Below, piece by piece: positions 24,295-34,756 of a stretch of DNA of 64,000 nt; positions within the stretch are counted from its first letter, which is position 1, and the number at the start of each line of letters is the position of its first letter. The notes beneath the pieces were generated by a model, which saw only the letters and a program-made list of their open reading frames with translations, did not search any database and had not been told where the DNA came from. The position numbers were made by a program, and so were the translations under genes. Source of the stretch: Plantactinospora soyae (GTDB taxonomy: Bacteria > Actinomycetota > Actinomycetes > Mycobacteriales > Micromonosporaceae); assembly GCF_014874095.1 (NCBI RefSeq), contig NZ_JADBEB010000001.1, positions 310,001-374,000 on the forward strand, given 5' to 3'.

Positions 24295-26862
24295 ATGACA
24301 GGTGAAGACAACATAGGGCGCGTCCTCGTGCCGCGGGACGACGTACGCGGAAGACAGCTCATCCGCATCGGCACCGCCACGGTCGCCGCCGTCGTGCTTC
24401 TTGTTGGTCTCGTGCCGGGCGTCGCGCCAGCCGACGACGCGACGACCACGACGACTCGCGGGTACTCGGCGGAGATCCGGCGCGCGTCGTACGGTGTGCC
24501 GCACATTACCGCCGCCAACTTCGCCAGCCTGGGCTTTGGCGTGGGCAACGTGCAGGCCGAGGACAATATCTGCCTGATCGCCGAGCAGGTGGCCACCGTC
24601 GATGCCGTCCGGTCACGGCACTTCGGTGCCGACGAGCCGAACGTGCGAAGTGACCTTTTCTTCCAGAAGGCGACGGAGGACAGGGTCGTCGAACGGATGC
24701 TCGCCGGCACCCCTGACGGGGTGGAGGCACCGTCCCGGCAGGCCCGCGACCTCGTTCGTGGCTTCGCCGCCGGCTACAACAACTACCTCCGCAAGACCGG
24801 AGTGGCGAACCTGACCGACCCGCAGTGTCGGGCGAAGCCGTGGGTCCGACAGATCGGCGCGCTCGACCTCTGGCGGACCATCTGGGCCAACATGATCCGG
24901 TCCGGCTCCCTCGGCGCGCTCGACCTGATCGTCGAGGCGACACCACCGGCAGCGGGCACGGCTCGAAGCGCGGCGCCGAGCACAACGGAGATCGCCGCAG
25001 CGCTGTCGCGGGCGATCCGCCCAGCGGGCGCGGGCGGTGACGGTGGCACCGGCACCGGCACCGGCACCGGCACCGATTCCACGCTGGGCAGCAACGCCTA
25101 CGGGTTGGGTGCCGAGGCGACGACGAGCGGTGCCGGGATGCTACTTGCCAATCCGCACTTCCCGTGGGACGGGCCCGACCGGTTCTACCGGATGCACCTG
25201 AAGATCCCAGGCGTGTACGACGTGGAAGGCGCGGCGCTGATCGGCAACCCGATCGTCCAGATCGGCCACAACGCCACGGTGGGCTGGAGTCATACGGTCT
25301 CCACTGCCGCGCGGTCCGTGTTGCACGAGCTGACGCTCGTACCCGGTGACCCGACGTCGTACCTCTACGACGGCCGTCCCCGGAAGATGACCCGACGCAC
25401 CGTGACGGTCCAGGTGCCGACGCCGGGCGGCGGCACCGAGCCGGTGACCCGGACCATGTACGACACGCTGTTCGGCCCGGTGGTCTCCGTCCCCGACGCC
25501 CTGCCGTGGACGACCACGACGGCGTACGCGATGACCGACGTCAACGCCGACAACAGCCGTGCGGTGGACGGGTGGCTGCAGATGGGCCGGGCCCGGACGG
25601 TACGCGAGCTGAGGAAGGTCCTCGACCGGTACCAGTTCCTACCCTGGGTCAACGTCATCGCCGCCGACGCCAAGGGCGAGGCGTTGTACGGCGACCACTC
25701 GGTCATTCCACGGGTCACCGACGATCTCGCCGCCACCTGCATCCCGGACCGGTTCAAGCAGATGTACGCGTCCAGCGGTGACGCGGTGCTCGACGGATCG
25801 ACCTCGAGGTGCGGGCTGGGCACCGACCCCGACGCCGCCGTGCCCGGGATCCTCGGCCCGGCACACCTGCCGGTGCTGCTCCGCACCGACTATGTCGCGA
25901 ACTCGAACGACAGCTACTGGCTGACCAACCCGGAACAGCCGTTGACCGGTTACCCGCGAATCATCGGCGCCGAGCAGACGCCACGCAGCCTGCGTACCCG
26001 GCTTGGCCTGCTCCAGGTGCAGCAGCGGATCGCCGGTACCGACGGCCTGCCGGGCACCGGGTTCAGCGTCGAGAACCTCTGGCAGGTCCAGTTTGGCAAC
26101 CGGGTCTACGGCGGCGAACTGGTCAGGGACGATCTCGTCGCGCTGTGCACGGCGAAGCCGCGCGCCACGGCGTCGAACGGTGCCACCGTCGACCTCACCG
26201 CCGCCTGCGCGGCGCTGCGCGCCTGGGACCTCCGCGTCGACCTGGACAGCCGGGGCAGCCACCTGTTCATCGAGTTCGCGCGGAGCGGTCCCATCCTGTT
26301 CCAGGACAGGTTCCTGGTGACCGATCCGGTCAACACACCGCGGATCCTCGCCACCGATGATCCGCGGGTGCTGACCAGCCTGGCCAACGCCGTACAGAGG
26401 CTGGAAGGCATCCCACTGGACGCCCCGCTCGGCGCCGTGCAGACCGAACCGCGCGGCACCGAACAGCTTCCGATCCACGGCGGCCCCGGTGGCGCCGGAA
26501 TCTTCAACGCCATCAGCGCCTCGTTCACGCCCGGTGTCGGCTACCCCAAAATCGTGCACGGCTCGTCGTTCGTCATGGCCGTCGAGTTCGGCAGGAACGG
26601 CCCGTCCGGGCGACAGATTCTGACGTACTCCCAGTCGGCAAACCCGAACTCGCCGTACTACGCCGACCAGACCCGGCTCTACTCCCGCAAGGGCTGGGAC
26701 ACCATCAGGTACACCGACGCGCAGGTCGCAGCCGACCCGAATCTGCGCACGTACCGGGTCCGGGAGGGCGAACGCGACTGCGTGAACGGCGGATGGCGGG
26801 CATTCGCGCAGCCAGCGTTCACATCACAGCGGACCTGCGTCGCGTACTTCCGGCGCGCATAG
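24295..26862 (+). CDS. Penicillin acylase-family amidohydrolase (Ntn hydrolase)
   Basis: An 855-aa secreted precursor. A signal peptide (residues about 22-45, GTATVAAVVLLVGLVPGVAP) is followed by an alpha-subunit region, a Gly/Thr-rich spacer and then LG-Ser266-NAYGLG. Ser266 would be the N-terminal nucleophile freed by self-cleavage at the start of the beta subunit. The layout and length match the aculeacin A/cyclic-lipopeptide acylase branch found in Actinoplanes and Streptomyces, which also deacylates penicillin V or acyl-homoserine lactones; the substrate here is inferred only. The spacer contains five tandem GGCACC hexamers (25045-25074). ATG 24295 is chosen because the signal peptide follows it; no good ribosome-binding site is seen. 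Confidence 0.88.
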   Translation: MTGEDNIGRVLVPRDDVRGRQLIRIGTATVAAVVLLVGLVPGVAPADDATTTTTRGYSAEIRRASYGVPHITAANFASLGFGVGNVQAEDNICLIAEQVATVDAVRSRHFGADEPNVRSDLFFQKATEDRVVERMLAGTPDGVEAPSRQARDLVRGFAAGYNNYLRKTGVANLTDPQCRAKPWVRQIGALDLWRTIWANMIRSGSLGALDLIVEATPPAAGTARSAAPSTTEIAAALSRAIRPAGAGGDGGTGTGTGTGTDSTLGSNAYGLGAEATTSGAGMLLANPHFPWDGPDRFYRMHLKIPGVYDVEGAALIGNPIVQIGHNATVGWSHTVSTAARSVLHELTLVPGDPTSYLYDGRPRKMTRRTVTVQVPTPGGGTEPVTRTMYDTLFGPVVSVPDALPWTTTTAYAMTDVNADNSRAVDGWLQMGRARTVRELRKVLDRYQFLPWVNVIAADAKGEALYGDHSVIPRVTDDLAATCIPDRFKQMYASSGDAVLDGSTSRCGLGTDPDAAVPGILGPAHLPVLLRTDYVANSNDSYWLTNPEQPLTGYPRIIGAEQTPRSLRTRLGLLQVQQRIAGTDGLPGTGFSVENLWQVQFGNRVYGGELVRDDLVALCTAKPRATASNGATVDLTAACAALRAWDLRVDLDSRGSHLFIEFARSGPILFQDRFLVTDPVNTPRILATDDPRVLTSLANAVQRLEGIPLDAPLGAVQTEPRGTEQLPIHGGPGGAGIFNAISASFTPGVGYPKIVHGSSFVMAVEFGRNGPSGRQILTYSQSANPNSPYYADQTRLYSRKGWDTIRYTDAQVAADPNLRTYRVREGERDCVNGGWRAFAQPAFTSQRTCVAYFRRA

Positions 26863-26956
26863 TCCGCGAGGACAACCCGCGAGGAGAACAACCGCCTGAC
26901 CGCCCGGCCACGCCACACCCAGCCGGGCGGTCGGGCGGCTCGGCGATCGCTGACCC

Positions 26957-28372
26957 TCAGCCAGTCGGGCGATCGGTGATCAGGTCACGCGCTCCGGCGT
27001 ACTGCTCGCGGATCTGCGGGACGGCCGTGCCGGCGTACTCCTGGGGCTGGCTGGCGGACCACGTGGGTGGCTGCGACCCACTCTGGATGACCCAGGCGGC
27101 CTGCCGGGCGGCCCCGTCCGCGACGTACTCCCCCGGCTCGGGCACCAGCACCGGGCAGCCGAAGACCTCCGGGGCGATCCGGCGTACCGCCTCGGACCGG
27201 GCCCCGCCGCCGACCAGGATGACCCGGTTCGCGGTCGCGCCCTGGGCCAGCAGCGCGTCCAGCCCGTCGGCGAGCGCGCAGAGCATCCCCTCCACCGCCG
27301 CCCGAGCGAAGTGTGCCGGCGTCGAAGTACGCAGCGTCAACCCGTGCACCGCACCCGTCGCCCGCGGACGATTAGGTGTCCGCTCCCCCTCCAGATACGG
27401 GACCATCACCAGTCCACCAGCACCGGCCGGCGCCGACAACGCCAGCTTCGCCAACTCGTCGAGCCCGACACCCAACATCGACGCCGCAGCATCCAACACC
27501 CGAGCCGCATTCAACGTCGCCACCAACGGCAGGAACCGCCCGGTCGCATCCGCGAACCCGGCCACCGCCCCCGAGGAGTCTGCCGCCGGAGCATCCGCAA
27601 CGCTGAACACGGTCCCCGAGGTCCCGATCGAGACGATCACATCGCCCGGCAACGCCCCGACCCCCAACGCCGCAGCAGCGTTGTCGCCGGTTCCCGGGCC
27701 CAACGGTGCCCCGTTCGGCAACTGCCCCGCCCGCTCCGCCGGACCCACCACCGCCGGCACCACCAACGACCGCCCGAACGCCCGCTCCAGAAGATCCGGC
27801 CGGTACTCACCCGTCGCCGGTGACCAGTAGCCGGTCCCGCTCGCGTCCCCCCGGTCGGTACGCAGCGCGTCCAGCCCCGCCGCCCCACCCAGCCGCCAGG
27901 TCAACCAGTCGTGCGGCAGGCACACCGCCGCCACCCGCCCAGCGTTCTCCGGCTCGTTCCGCGCCAACCAGCGCAGCTTCGTCACCGTAAAACTGGCCAC
28001 CGGCACACTGCCGACCGCCTCCGCCCAGGCCTGCCGCCCAACCTCACCGCCCCCAAGCTCCTCGATCAACTCCAGAGCGGCCCCCGCCGACCGGGTGTCA
28101 TTCCACAACAACGCCGGACGGACAACCTGCCCGCCCTCATCCAGACACACCATCCCGTGCTGCTGCCCGCCAACCGAGGCAGCCGCCACGTCGTCCAGCC
28201 CACCGGCCTCGCCGATCGCCGCCTGCAACGCATCCCACCACGCCTGCGGATCGACCTCGGTCCCGTCCGGGTGCCCCGCCCGGCCGCTGCGGACCAGCGT
28301 GCCGGTCTCCGCGTCCCGGATCACCACCTTGCACGACTGGGTCGACGAGTCGACTCCGGCGACGAGCGTCAT
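26957..28372 (-). CDS. xylB: Xylulokinase
   Basis: A 471-aa FGGY-family kinase that phosphorylates D-xylulose to xylulose 5-phosphate. Visible landmarks are the N-terminal phosphate loop [11 protein letters not shown], the substrate loop [11 protein letters not shown] and WNDTRS, and the C-terminal nucleotide loop [14 protein letters not shown]. Asp residues in [11 protein letters not shown] are those expected for catalysis. It lies 183 bp downstream of xylA on the same strand, with two hairpin elements between, and would feed xylose into the pentose-phosphate pathway. Confidence 0.93.
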   Translation of the reverse strand: MTLVAGVDSSTQSCKVVIRDAETGTLVRSGRAGHPDGTEVDPQAWWDALQAAIGEAGGLDDVAAASVGGQQHGMVCLDEGGQVVRPALLWNDTRSAGAALELIEELGGGEVGRQAWAEAVGSVPVASFTVTKLRWLARNEPENAGRVAAVCLPHDWLTWRLGGAAGLDALRTDRGDASGTGYWSPATGEYRPDLLERAFGRSLVVPAVVGPAERAGQLPNGAPLGPGTGDNAAAALGVGALPGDVIVSIGTSGTVFSVADAPAADSSGAVAGFADATGRFLPLVATLNAARVLDAAASMLGVGLDELAKLALSAPAGAGGLVMVPYLEGERTPNRPRATGAVHGLTLRTSTPAHFARAAVEGMLCALADGLDALLAQGATANRVILVGGGARSEAVRRIAPEVFGCPVLVPEPGEYVADGAARQAAWVIQSGSQPPTWSASQPQEYAGTAVPQIREQYAGARDLITDRPTG

Positions 28373-28408
28373 TTCTCCGGTTCTCCTTCTTCCAGCGCAG
28401 CGACGGAA

Positions 28409-28463
28409 GGTTAGGAAGGGGCCCTTCTTCTACAAAAAGCGATAGGAAGGGGCCCTTCCTTAC
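28409..28463. repeat. GGAAGGGGCCC palindromic repeat pair (Micromonospora-type)
   Basis: TTAGGAAGGGGCCCTTC (28411-28427) and TAGGAAGGGGCCCTTCCTTA (28443-28462) are two nearly identical palindromes separated by an A-rich 15-nt spacer (TTCTACAAAAAGCGA). I recall elements of this form as frequent interspersed repeats in Micromonospora genomes. It lies in the xylA-xylB gap and may shape mRNA stability there. Confidence 0.65.
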
Positions 28464-28478
28464 CTCAGCGACCAGGTC

Positions 28479-28550
28479 GGGTTGGGGGCCGGATCGCCCG
28501 CGTCGGGATCAAGCCTGACCGCCCAGAGCGGGTGATCCGGCCCCCAACCC
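28479..28550. terminator. Long hairpin after xylA
   Basis: GGGTTGGGGGCCGGATC (28479-28495) pairs perfectly with its complement at 28534-28550, a 17-bp stem. With one G-T wobble (28496/28533) the stem continues through 28501/28528, giving 23 stacked pairs. It starts 6 bp past the xylA stop. It would stabilise xylA mRNA or reduce read-through into xylB. Confidence 0.75.
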
Positions 28551-28555
28551 CCACC

Positions 28556-29743
28556 TCAGCGAGCGCCGAGCAGATGCTCCAGGGCAAGCTGGTTGAGCCG
28601 AACAAACCCGAACCCACGCCCGGCGACAGCGTCCACGTCCAGGTCCTCGAACGCACTCCGGTCCGCGAGCAGATCGGCGTACGTCTCGCCCTCGCTCAAC
28701 GTCGGCGCGGACAACTCGCCGACCTTGCTGGCGGCCAACGCCTCCTGCACCTCGGGGTCGGCCCGGAACGCCGCCGCCCGCTCCTTCAGCAGCAGGTACG
28801 TCCGCATGTTCGCCGCGGCCGACGCCCACACCCCGGCGTAGTCCTCGGTACGGGACGGCTTGTAGTCGAAGTGCCGGGGCCCGGTGTACGCCGGTCCGCC
28901 CTGCGGTCCACCGTTCTCCAGCAGGTCGACCAGGGCGAACGCGTTCATCACGTCGCCGTGCCCGAAGACCAGGTCCTGGTCGTACTTGATGCCACGCTGA
29001 CCATTGAGGTCGAGGTGGAACAGCTTGCCCGACCAGAGTGCCTGGGCGATCCCGTGCGCGTAGTTGAGCCCGGCCATCTGCTCGTGCCCGACCTCGGGGT
29101 TGAGGCCGACCATCTCCGGGTGCTCCAGCTCGTTGATGAACGCGAGCGCGTGCCCGACCGTCGGCAGCAGGATGTCGCCACGGGGCTCGTTCGGCTTCGG
29201 CTCGATCGCGAACCGAAGCCCGTACCCCCGGTCGAGGACGTACTGGGAGAGCAGGTTGACCGCCTCGCGGTAGCGGTCGAGCGCGGCCCGGATGTCCTTG
29301 GCGACGTCGTACTCGGCGCCTTCCCGGCCGCCCCACATCACGAACGTGCTCGCGCCCAGCTCGGCGGCGAGGTCGATGTTGCGGAGCACCTTGCGCAGCG
29401 CGAACCGGCGTACGTCCCGGTCGTTGCTGGTGAAGCCGCCGTCCTTGAAGACCGGGTGGGTGAAGAGGTTGGTGGTGACCATCGGTACGACGAGACCGGT
29501 CTCGTCCAGCGCCTTGCGGAACCGGGCGATGTGGTGGTCCCGGGCCGTGTTGTCGGAGCCGAACGGGATCAGGTCGTCGTCGTGGAAGGTGATGCCGTAC
29601 GCGCCCAGCTCGGCGAGCCGGTTGACCGCCTCGACCGGGTCGAGGTCGGCCCGGGTCGCCTCGCCGAACGGGTCACGGGCGGTCCAGCCGACGGTCCAGA
29701 GACCGAAGGAGAACTTGTCGGCAGGGGTTGGTTGGGCTGCCAT
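28556..29743 (-). CDS. xylA: Xylose isomerase
   Basis: A 395-aa class I xylose (glucose) isomerase; the Actinoplanes enzyme is 394 aa. It converts D-xylose to D-xylulose with two divalent metals. His54 and Asp57 in TFHDDDL form the ring-opening pair. Further motifs carry the metal ligands and catalytic Lys: [38 protein letters not shown] and [11 protein letters not shown] 29743 follows GGAGG by 5 nt. It is divergent from the ROK regulator and upstream of xylB. Confidence 0.95.
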   Translation of the reverse strand: MAAQPTPADKFSFGLWTVGWTARDPFGEATRADLDPVEAVNRLAELGAYGITFHDDDLIPFGSDNTARDHHIARFRKALDETGLVVPMVTTNLFTHPVFKDGGFTSNDRDVRRFALRKVLRNIDLAAELGASTFVMWGGREGAEYDVAKDIRAALDRYREAVNLLSQYVLDRGYGLRFAIEPKPNEPRGDILLPTVGHALAFINELEHPEMVGLNPEVGHEQMAGLNYAHGIAQALWSGKLFHLDLNGQRGIKYDQDLVFGHGDVMNAFALVDLLENGGPQGGPAYTGPRHFDYKPSRTEDYAGVWASAAANMRTYLLLKERAAAFRADPEVQEALAASKVGELSAPTLSEGETYADLLADRSAFEDLDVDAVAGRGFGFVRLNQLALEHLLGAR

Positions 29744-29805
29744 GGTGACCTCCAGGAGACCGACTCGACGTGAAGAACATCCCGGGTTACATGCCGGCAA
29801 CCCGG

Positions 29806-29862
29806 CCGATTTGTTTATCGGTTGAATTATTTGACCACGGTATGGCATTGTCAATACCGTGG
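29806..29862. promoter_or_regulatory. xylA/xylR divergent promoter with ROK operator candidates
   Basis: An AT-rich patch (GATTTGTTTATCGG...GAATTATTT, 29806-29832), striking in this GC-rich genome, fits ROK/XylR operators. Next to it CCACGGTAT (29835-29843) and ATACCGTGG (29854-29862) form a perfect 9-bp inverted repeat with a 10-nt spacer that covers the GTG start of the regulator. The ROK protein probably shuts off both xylAB and itself from here until xylose binds. Confidence 0.65.
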
Positions 29863-31088
29863 CGCAACCCGCGGCGATGCCGGTCGGCGCGGCGAGTGTC
29901 GCCGTCCGGCAGGCCAGTCTGCGCGAGCACAACCTGGCGCTGGTGCTCCGGCACATCGCCACCGCCGCCCGGCCGCCGTCCCGCGCCGACCTGGCTACCA
30001 TCACCGGGCTGACCCGGGCCACCGTCTCCGCGCTGGTCGACGATCTGATCACCGGGCGGCTGCTCAGCGAGGTCGTCCGGACCCCACGGTCCGGCGCCGG
30101 CCGCCCCGCGCTGGGTCTGACCCTGGCCGGTCACGGTCCGGTCGGCCTCGGTCTGGAGATCAACGTCGACTATCTCGCGGCCGTCCTGGTCGACCTTCCC
30201 GGAGCGGTACGGCACCGCGCGGTGCGCCGGATCGACCTTCGACCGGTACCGCCCGCCGAGGCACTCGCACTCGTCGCCGAGCTGATCACCGAGGCGGGCA
30301 CCGAGGCCGACCGGCAGGACCTGGTGCTCGCCGGTACGGCACTCGCGGTGCCCGGACTGGTCAGTGCCACCGGAGTCGTCCGACTCGCCCCGAACCTCGG
30401 CTGGCGGGACGTGGACGTACCGGCCCTGCTCGGTGGGCATCCGATGCTAAGCGGACGCGGACTGAGCGTGGACAACGAGGCGAACCTCGCCGCCCTCGGC
30501 GAACTGCACGCCGGACCGCCCGACTCGGCCAACTTCATCTACATCTCCGGCGAGGTCGGCATCGGCGCCGGGATCGTGCTGCACGGCACCCTGTTCCGGG
30601 GCGCCCGAGGCTGGAGCGGCGAACTCGGCCACGTGCCCGTACATCCGGACGGCCGGCCCTGCCGCTGCGGCGGGCTCGGCTGTCTGGAGCAGTACGCCGG
30701 TCAGGAGGCCATTCTGGCCGGCGCCGGCCTGACCGACGGCCCCACCCCGCTCGCCCGGCTGATCGAGGCCGCCGGCCGCGACGAGCCGACCGCCCGCCGC
30801 GCACTGGTCGAGGCGGCCACCGCGCTCGGGGTCGCCATCGCCGGGGTGATCAACCTGCTGGACGTGGACACCGTGGTCCTCGGCGGCGTCTACGCGCCAC
30901 TCGCCGGTTGGCTGGGCCCGCCGGTCGAGGCCGAGATCCGCCGCCGGGTGCTGACCGCCGCCTGGTCGCCGGTCACCGTACGCCCGGCACTGCTCGGCGG
31001 GGACGGCGCGGCGGTCGGTGCCGCCGGCTCGGTGGTCCGTACGGTGCTGGAGCAGCCCGCCCGCTGGCTGGCCCGCCCACTCCGCTGA
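29859..31088 (+). CDS. xylR: ROK-family transcriptional repressor (XylR type)
   Basis: A 409-aa protein with an N-terminal winged helix (about residues 18-75: [40 protein letters not shown]) and a ROK sugar-binding domain. The ROK zinc motif is visible as [20 protein letters not shown], and the phosphate loop region as [10 protein letters not shown]. The kinase-type catalytic Asp is not expected to matter in repressors. The start is a GTG inside an inverted repeat. Its position divergent from xylA makes it the likely xylose-responsive repressor. Confidence 0.88.
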   Translation: MAQPAAMPVGAASVAVRQASLREHNLALVLRHIATAARPPSRADLATITGLTRATVSALVDDLITGRLLSEVVRTPRSGAGRPALGLTLAGHGPVGLGLEINVDYLAAVLVDLPGAVRHRAVRRIDLRPVPPAEALALVAELITEAGTEADRQDLVLAGTALAVPGLVSATGVVRLAPNLGWRDVDVPALLGGHPMLSGRGLSVDNEANLAALGELHAGPPDSANFIYISGEVGIGAGIVLHGTLFRGARGWSGELGHVPVHPDGRPCRCGGLGCLEQYAGQEAILAGAGLTDGPTPLARLIEAAGRDEPTARRALVEAATALGVAIAGVINLLDVDTVVLGGVYAPLAGWLGPPVEAEIRRRVLTAAWSPVTVRPALLGGDGAAVGAAGSVVRTVLEQPARWLARPLR

Positions 31089-31379
31089 CCCGCCCCACTC
31101 CTGCCGTCCCACTCCTCCCGCCCGGCCCGGCCGTCCGGACGGCTGTTTCGCGCCCCGGGCCAGCCGTAGCGACGCGGCCGAAGCCGGCTCGCTATTGTTG
31201 CCGACGGACAACTATCTCCAATCCGCAACCATCTCTGGGCGACAGGAGTGCCAGCGCCGATGTGCACCGCTCGAGCACACGGAGGACGGGTCGTAGACGA
31301 CGGCCCGGACCGGCGCGCCGACGGCGCCACGGCACGGGCGACGGTTCGGCCACGCCGCCGGCCGGACCGGCCCGGTCGG

Positions 31380-31856
31380 TCAGGCGGTCTTCTCGGTGGT
31401 CTCGACGTTGGCCCGGAAGGCCTGGTCGAATTCGGCGAGCCCGCGCAGCAGCGCCTGTCGTCCGGCCGGAGTCATCCCGGCGAGGGTGGCGGCCAGCCGC
31501 TCCCGGCGGTCAGCCCGGATCTCGTCCAACAGCCGGCCGCCTACCGTGGTGAGATGCAGGGAGATCTCCCGGCGGTCGGCACGACCCGGTTCGCGTTCCA
31601 GGAGCCCGGCGGCGACCAGCCGGTCACAGAGCCGACTCGCCGAGGAGAGCAGCATGCCGAGGATGCCGGCCAGACCCCGGAGGTTGATCCCGTCGAACTG
31701 TTCGACCACCATCAGCGCCCGCAGTTGGGAACTGGACAGCCGTCCGGTCGAACGCTCCCGAGCCGCATCCCAGACCGACAGCAGTGCCGCCGCGGCGGTG
31801 TCCACCGCCGTGGCGAGCGTCGCATCCGGTCCGCCAGGACCGCCGGATTCAGCCAT
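31380..31856 (-). CDS. MarR-family transcriptional regulator
   Basis: A 158-aa winged-helix regulator: SSSQLRALMVVEQFDGINLR, then LAGILGMLLSSASRLCDRLV, the wing EREPGRADRREISLHLT and C-terminal dimer helices. ATG 31856 is chosen because the domain begins soon after; the upstream frame (to 32096) lacks coding character. It is divergent from the PP2C gene, whose GAF/phosphatase pairing with MarR-like regulators is common in actinomycetes. Effector unknown. The 291 bp between its stop and the ROK gene show no gene. Confidence 0.85.
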   Translation of the reverse strand: MAESGGPGGPDATLATAVDTAAAALLSVWDAARERSTGRLSSSQLRALMVVEQFDGINLRGLAGILGMLLSSASRLCDRLVAAGLLEREPGRADRREISLHLTTVGGRLLDEIRADRRERLAATLAGMTPAGRQALLRGLAEFDQAFRANVETTEKTA

Positions 31857-31951
31857 GGTGATCCCGACACTACCGCCGCCGCCCAGACGGCCGCATCGGT
31901 GAGCGGGTGGATCGGGCGACCGGAACGACCGATCCGGGCGGCGGCACGCGG

Positions 31952-33079
31952 ATGACCGACCGGTTGCTCGGGGTACGTCGCTGCCTGGCCGCCGCCCCGG
32001 CGGATCTCCTTCTCGAACGTCTCGGTACGGAGCTGGCCAGGACGTACGGGACGACGGAGACGGAACTTCTCCAGGTGGACTACCGGCTCGCCGCACTGGT
32101 GCCGTTGAGCGGCGCCGAGCCGGTGATCGGTGCCGGCACCCCGGCCTGGCGGTGCTTCGACCACCAGTCGGAGGTGGTCCAGGGCGGCGCCCTGCACGTT
32201 CCGGTCACGATGCGGGGGGATCGGCTCGGCGTACTCCGGCTGGCACCGGTCCCCGACGACCCGGAGCGGCGGGGCGAGCTGGCCGAGGTGGCCACGACGC
32301 TGGCGCACGAGCTGGTGGCGGTACGGCCGGGGACCGACCGGTACGCGGTGGGGGCCCGGACCCGCCGACTGACCCTGGCCGCCGAGATGCAGTGGGAGCT
32401 ACTGCCCGGCCGGAGCCGGATCCGCCCGTCGTTCAGCCTGGCCGGGCAGCTCGAACCGGCGTACGCGGTGCGCGGCGACAGCTTCGACTGGGCGGACGAC
32501 GGCCAGCGGGTGTGGCTGTCGACGGTCAACGGCATGGGCGAGGGCGTGACCGCCTCGATGCTCACCTGCCTCGGCACCAACGCCCTGCGCAACGCCCGGC
32601 GGGCCGGGCTCGAACTGGCCGACCAGGCGTCCCTGGCCGACCAGGCGATCTACTCCTACCACCAGGGCATCCAGCACCTGTCCGCGCTGCTGTTGGAGCT
32701 GGACCTGCAAACCGGAGTGGTGACCGCGGTGGACGCCGGCTCGCCCCGGCTGCTCGTACTCCGGGGCTCCGAGGTCATCGAGCAGCCGCTGGACGACCAG
32801 TTCCCGCTCGGCATGTTCGACGGCACCCTCTACCAGTCCCAGCGGTTCGAGCTGTCGGTCGGCGACCGGCTCTTCGTGGTCAGCGACGGCGTCCCCGAGG
32901 CGGCCTCCCAGACCGCCCGGTACGGCGAGACGGCACTGCACCGGTCCGTCCGCCGGACCAGGTCGATGGCGCCGCTGGAGGCGGTACGGTCGCTGCTGGG
33001 CGACCTGCGGGCGTTCGTCGGCAGCGACCTGGTGGACGACGCGGTGGTCGTGTGCCTGGACTGGACCGGCAGGGTCTGA
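31952..33079 (+). CDS. GAF/PP2C (SpoIIE-type) phosphatase-like protein
   Basis: A 375-aa protein with an N-terminal GAF-like region (about 20-140) and a C-terminal PP2C/SpoIIE domain (about 150-375). The metal-binding motifs are partly kept: GDSFDW replaces the usual GGDWYD, and FVVSDGVPEA and DLVDDAVVVCL keep their Asp residues. The central GDVMGHG motif, however, reads STVNGMGEG, with Asn where a metal-binding Asp should be. Activity may therefore be reduced or need one metal fewer. Such proteins normally dephosphorylate anti-sigma-factor antagonists. The start could also be at 31907. Confidence 0.8.
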   Translation: MTDRLLGVRRCLAAAPADLLLERLGTELARTYGTTETELLQVDYRLAALVPLSGAEPVIGAGTPAWRCFDHQSEVVQGGALHVPVTMRGDRLGVLRLAPVPDDPERRGELAEVATTLAHELVAVRPGTDRYAVGARTRRLTLAAEMQWELLPGRSRIRPSFSLAGQLEPAYAVRGDSFDWADDGQRVWLSTVNGMGEGVTASMLTCLGTNALRNARRAGLELADQASLADQAIYSYHQGIQHLSALLLELDLQTGVVTAVDAGSPRLLVLRGSEVIEQPLDDQFPLGMFDGTLYQSQRFELSVGDRLFVVSDGVPEAASQTARYGETALHRSVRRTRSMAPLEAVRSLLGDLRAFVGSDLVDDAVVVCLDWTGRV

Positions 33080-33110
33080 ACCGCGCGGGGTGGCTACCCG
33101 CCCGCCGACC

Positions 33111-34595
33111 TCAGTACGCGCCCCGGGTGCGGACCACCGCGCCGACCGTCTTCCACAGGATGGTCAGGTCGGCGGCCAGCGACCAGTTCTCCACGTAGTA
33201 GAGATCGAGCCGGATGCCGTCCTCCCAGCTCAGGTCCGATCGGCCGCTGATCTGCCAGAGTCCGGTGATGCCCGGCTTCACCAGCAGTCGGCGGGCGACG
33301 TCGCCGTCGTACCGGGCGACCTCGGAGGGCAGCGGTGGGCGTGGTCCGACCAGGCTCATGTGTCCGAAGAGGACGTTGGCGAGCTGCGGCAACTCGTCGA
33401 GGGACCATTTGCGCAGCACGCGACCGACCCGGGTGACCCGGGGATCCTTACGGATCTTGAACATCAGCCCGTCGGTCTCGTTCTTCGCGGCCAGCTCGGC
33501 GAGGAGCGCGTCGGCGTTGACCACCATGGTCCGGAACTTGTAGACGCCGAACTCCCGACCGCCCCGACCGACCCGGATCTGCCGGAAGATCACCGGCCCT
33601 CTGCTGTTCAGCTTGATGGCCAACGCGATGACGGCCAGCAGCGGCAGCAGCGCTGTCAGCGCCGTGAACGACAGCGCACGGTCCACGAAGCTCTTGATGA
33701 GTTTTCGGGCGCCCCGGAACTCCGGCGCCTCGACGTGGATGAGCGGCAGCCCGGCGACCGGTTGGGTGTGGATCCGTGGGCCGGCGACGTCGGTCAGCGC
33801 CGGGGCCAGCACCAGGTCGATGCCGGTCCCCTCCAACTGCCAGCCGAGTCGGCGCAGCCTGGTGGCGGTCAGCTCGTTGCTGGCGGTCACCGCGACCGTG
33901 TCGGCGTTGATCGCGGCGGCGGCGTCCAGGATCGCCCGGAACGACCCCAGCACCGGTACGTCGCCGAGCCGTTGCGGCACCGGGGCGAGCAGTGCGTCCG
34001 GAATGCACGCCCCCACCACCTGGTACCCGGCGTACGGCTCGCGGCGCAGCGTGTGCACCAGCTCCAGCACGTGTGCGGTGTCGCCGACCGCCAGCACCCG
34101 GCGGGACCAACCGGCACCCCGGGAACGGGACCAGTGCAGTCGCTTGCGGGCCGCGAAGCGGGCGATCACCAGTCCGACCGTGCCGACCGCGAACGAGATG
34201 CCGAGGAAACCACGGGAGACCCCGACGTCGGCGAGGTAGCCGGCGATCGCGACCCCACCGGCGAGCCGGAGACTGGCCGCGCTGACCCGTCGGTACTCGT
34301 CGGCGCCGTAACCGAGCACCCGGTGGTCGTAGCAGCGCAGTGCCTTGAGCGAGGCCAGCCAGGCGAGCACCAGTACCGGGCCGACGATCACGTACGGGAT
34401 GTCGGATCCGCGTGGCTCGTCACCACCGAACCGGGCGAAGTAGCCGCCGATCACCGCCAGCACCAGGATGACCGTGTCGAGGATCAGGATGGTCCGGATG
34501 TAGCCCCGCTGCCGCGCCCGGGACAGGGGCGCGGCCGTCCCCGAGGTGGGTTCCGGAGGCATCGTGGTAGGGCTCAGCAGAGTCGCCGATGTCAC
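33111..34595 (-). CDS. Polyprenyl-phosphate sugar-1-phosphate transferase
   Basis: A 494-aa exopolysaccharide-type polyprenyl glycosylphosphotransferase (WbaP/CpsE family). About four N-terminal membrane helices (35-150), a Rossmann-like middle domain ([16 protein letters not shown]) and a fifth helix (about 310-335) precede the cytoplasmic catalytic domain. The latter shows [40 protein letters not shown] and [10 protein letters not shown]. It starts repeat-unit synthesis by moving a sugar 1-phosphate onto undecaprenyl phosphate. No other glycan genes are adjacent, so the polymer is unknown. Confidence 0.9.
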   Translation of the reverse strand: MTSATLLSPTTMPPEPTSGTAAPLSRARQRGYIRTILILDTVILVLAVIGGYFARFGGDEPRGSDIPYVIVGPVLVLAWLASLKALRCYDHRVLGYGADEYRRVSAASLRLAGGVAIAGYLADVGVSRGFLGISFAVGTVGLVIARFAARKRLHWSRSRGAGWSRRVLAVGDTAHVLELVHTLRREPYAGYQVVGACIPDALLAPVPQRLGDVPVLGSFRAILDAAAAINADTVAVTASNELTATRLRRLGWQLEGTGIDLVLAPALTDVAGPRIHTQPVAGLPLIHVEAPEFRGARKLIKSFVDRALSFTALTALLPLLAVIALAIKLNSRGPVIFRQIRVGRGGREFGVYKFRTMVVNADALLAELAAKNETDGLMFKIRKDPRVTRVGRVLRKWSLDELPQLANVLFGHMSLVGPRPPLPSEVARYDGDVARRLLVKPGITGLWQISGRSDLSWEDGIRLDLYYVENWSLAADLTILWKTVGAVVRTRGAY

Positions 34596-34756
34596 CGGCC
34601 CTCCCTCGCTCCAGGGGGTAACCCGTCAGCCGCTCGATCTGCTGATCAAGCGGTCCGGGGGCACTTCGACATCTTCGCGTACCGGCGAGACTACTGAGCG
34701 CTTCCGACGGATTACCGTCAATTGTTTGCGTCGCCGGTCGTAAACCTGCTCACCTC

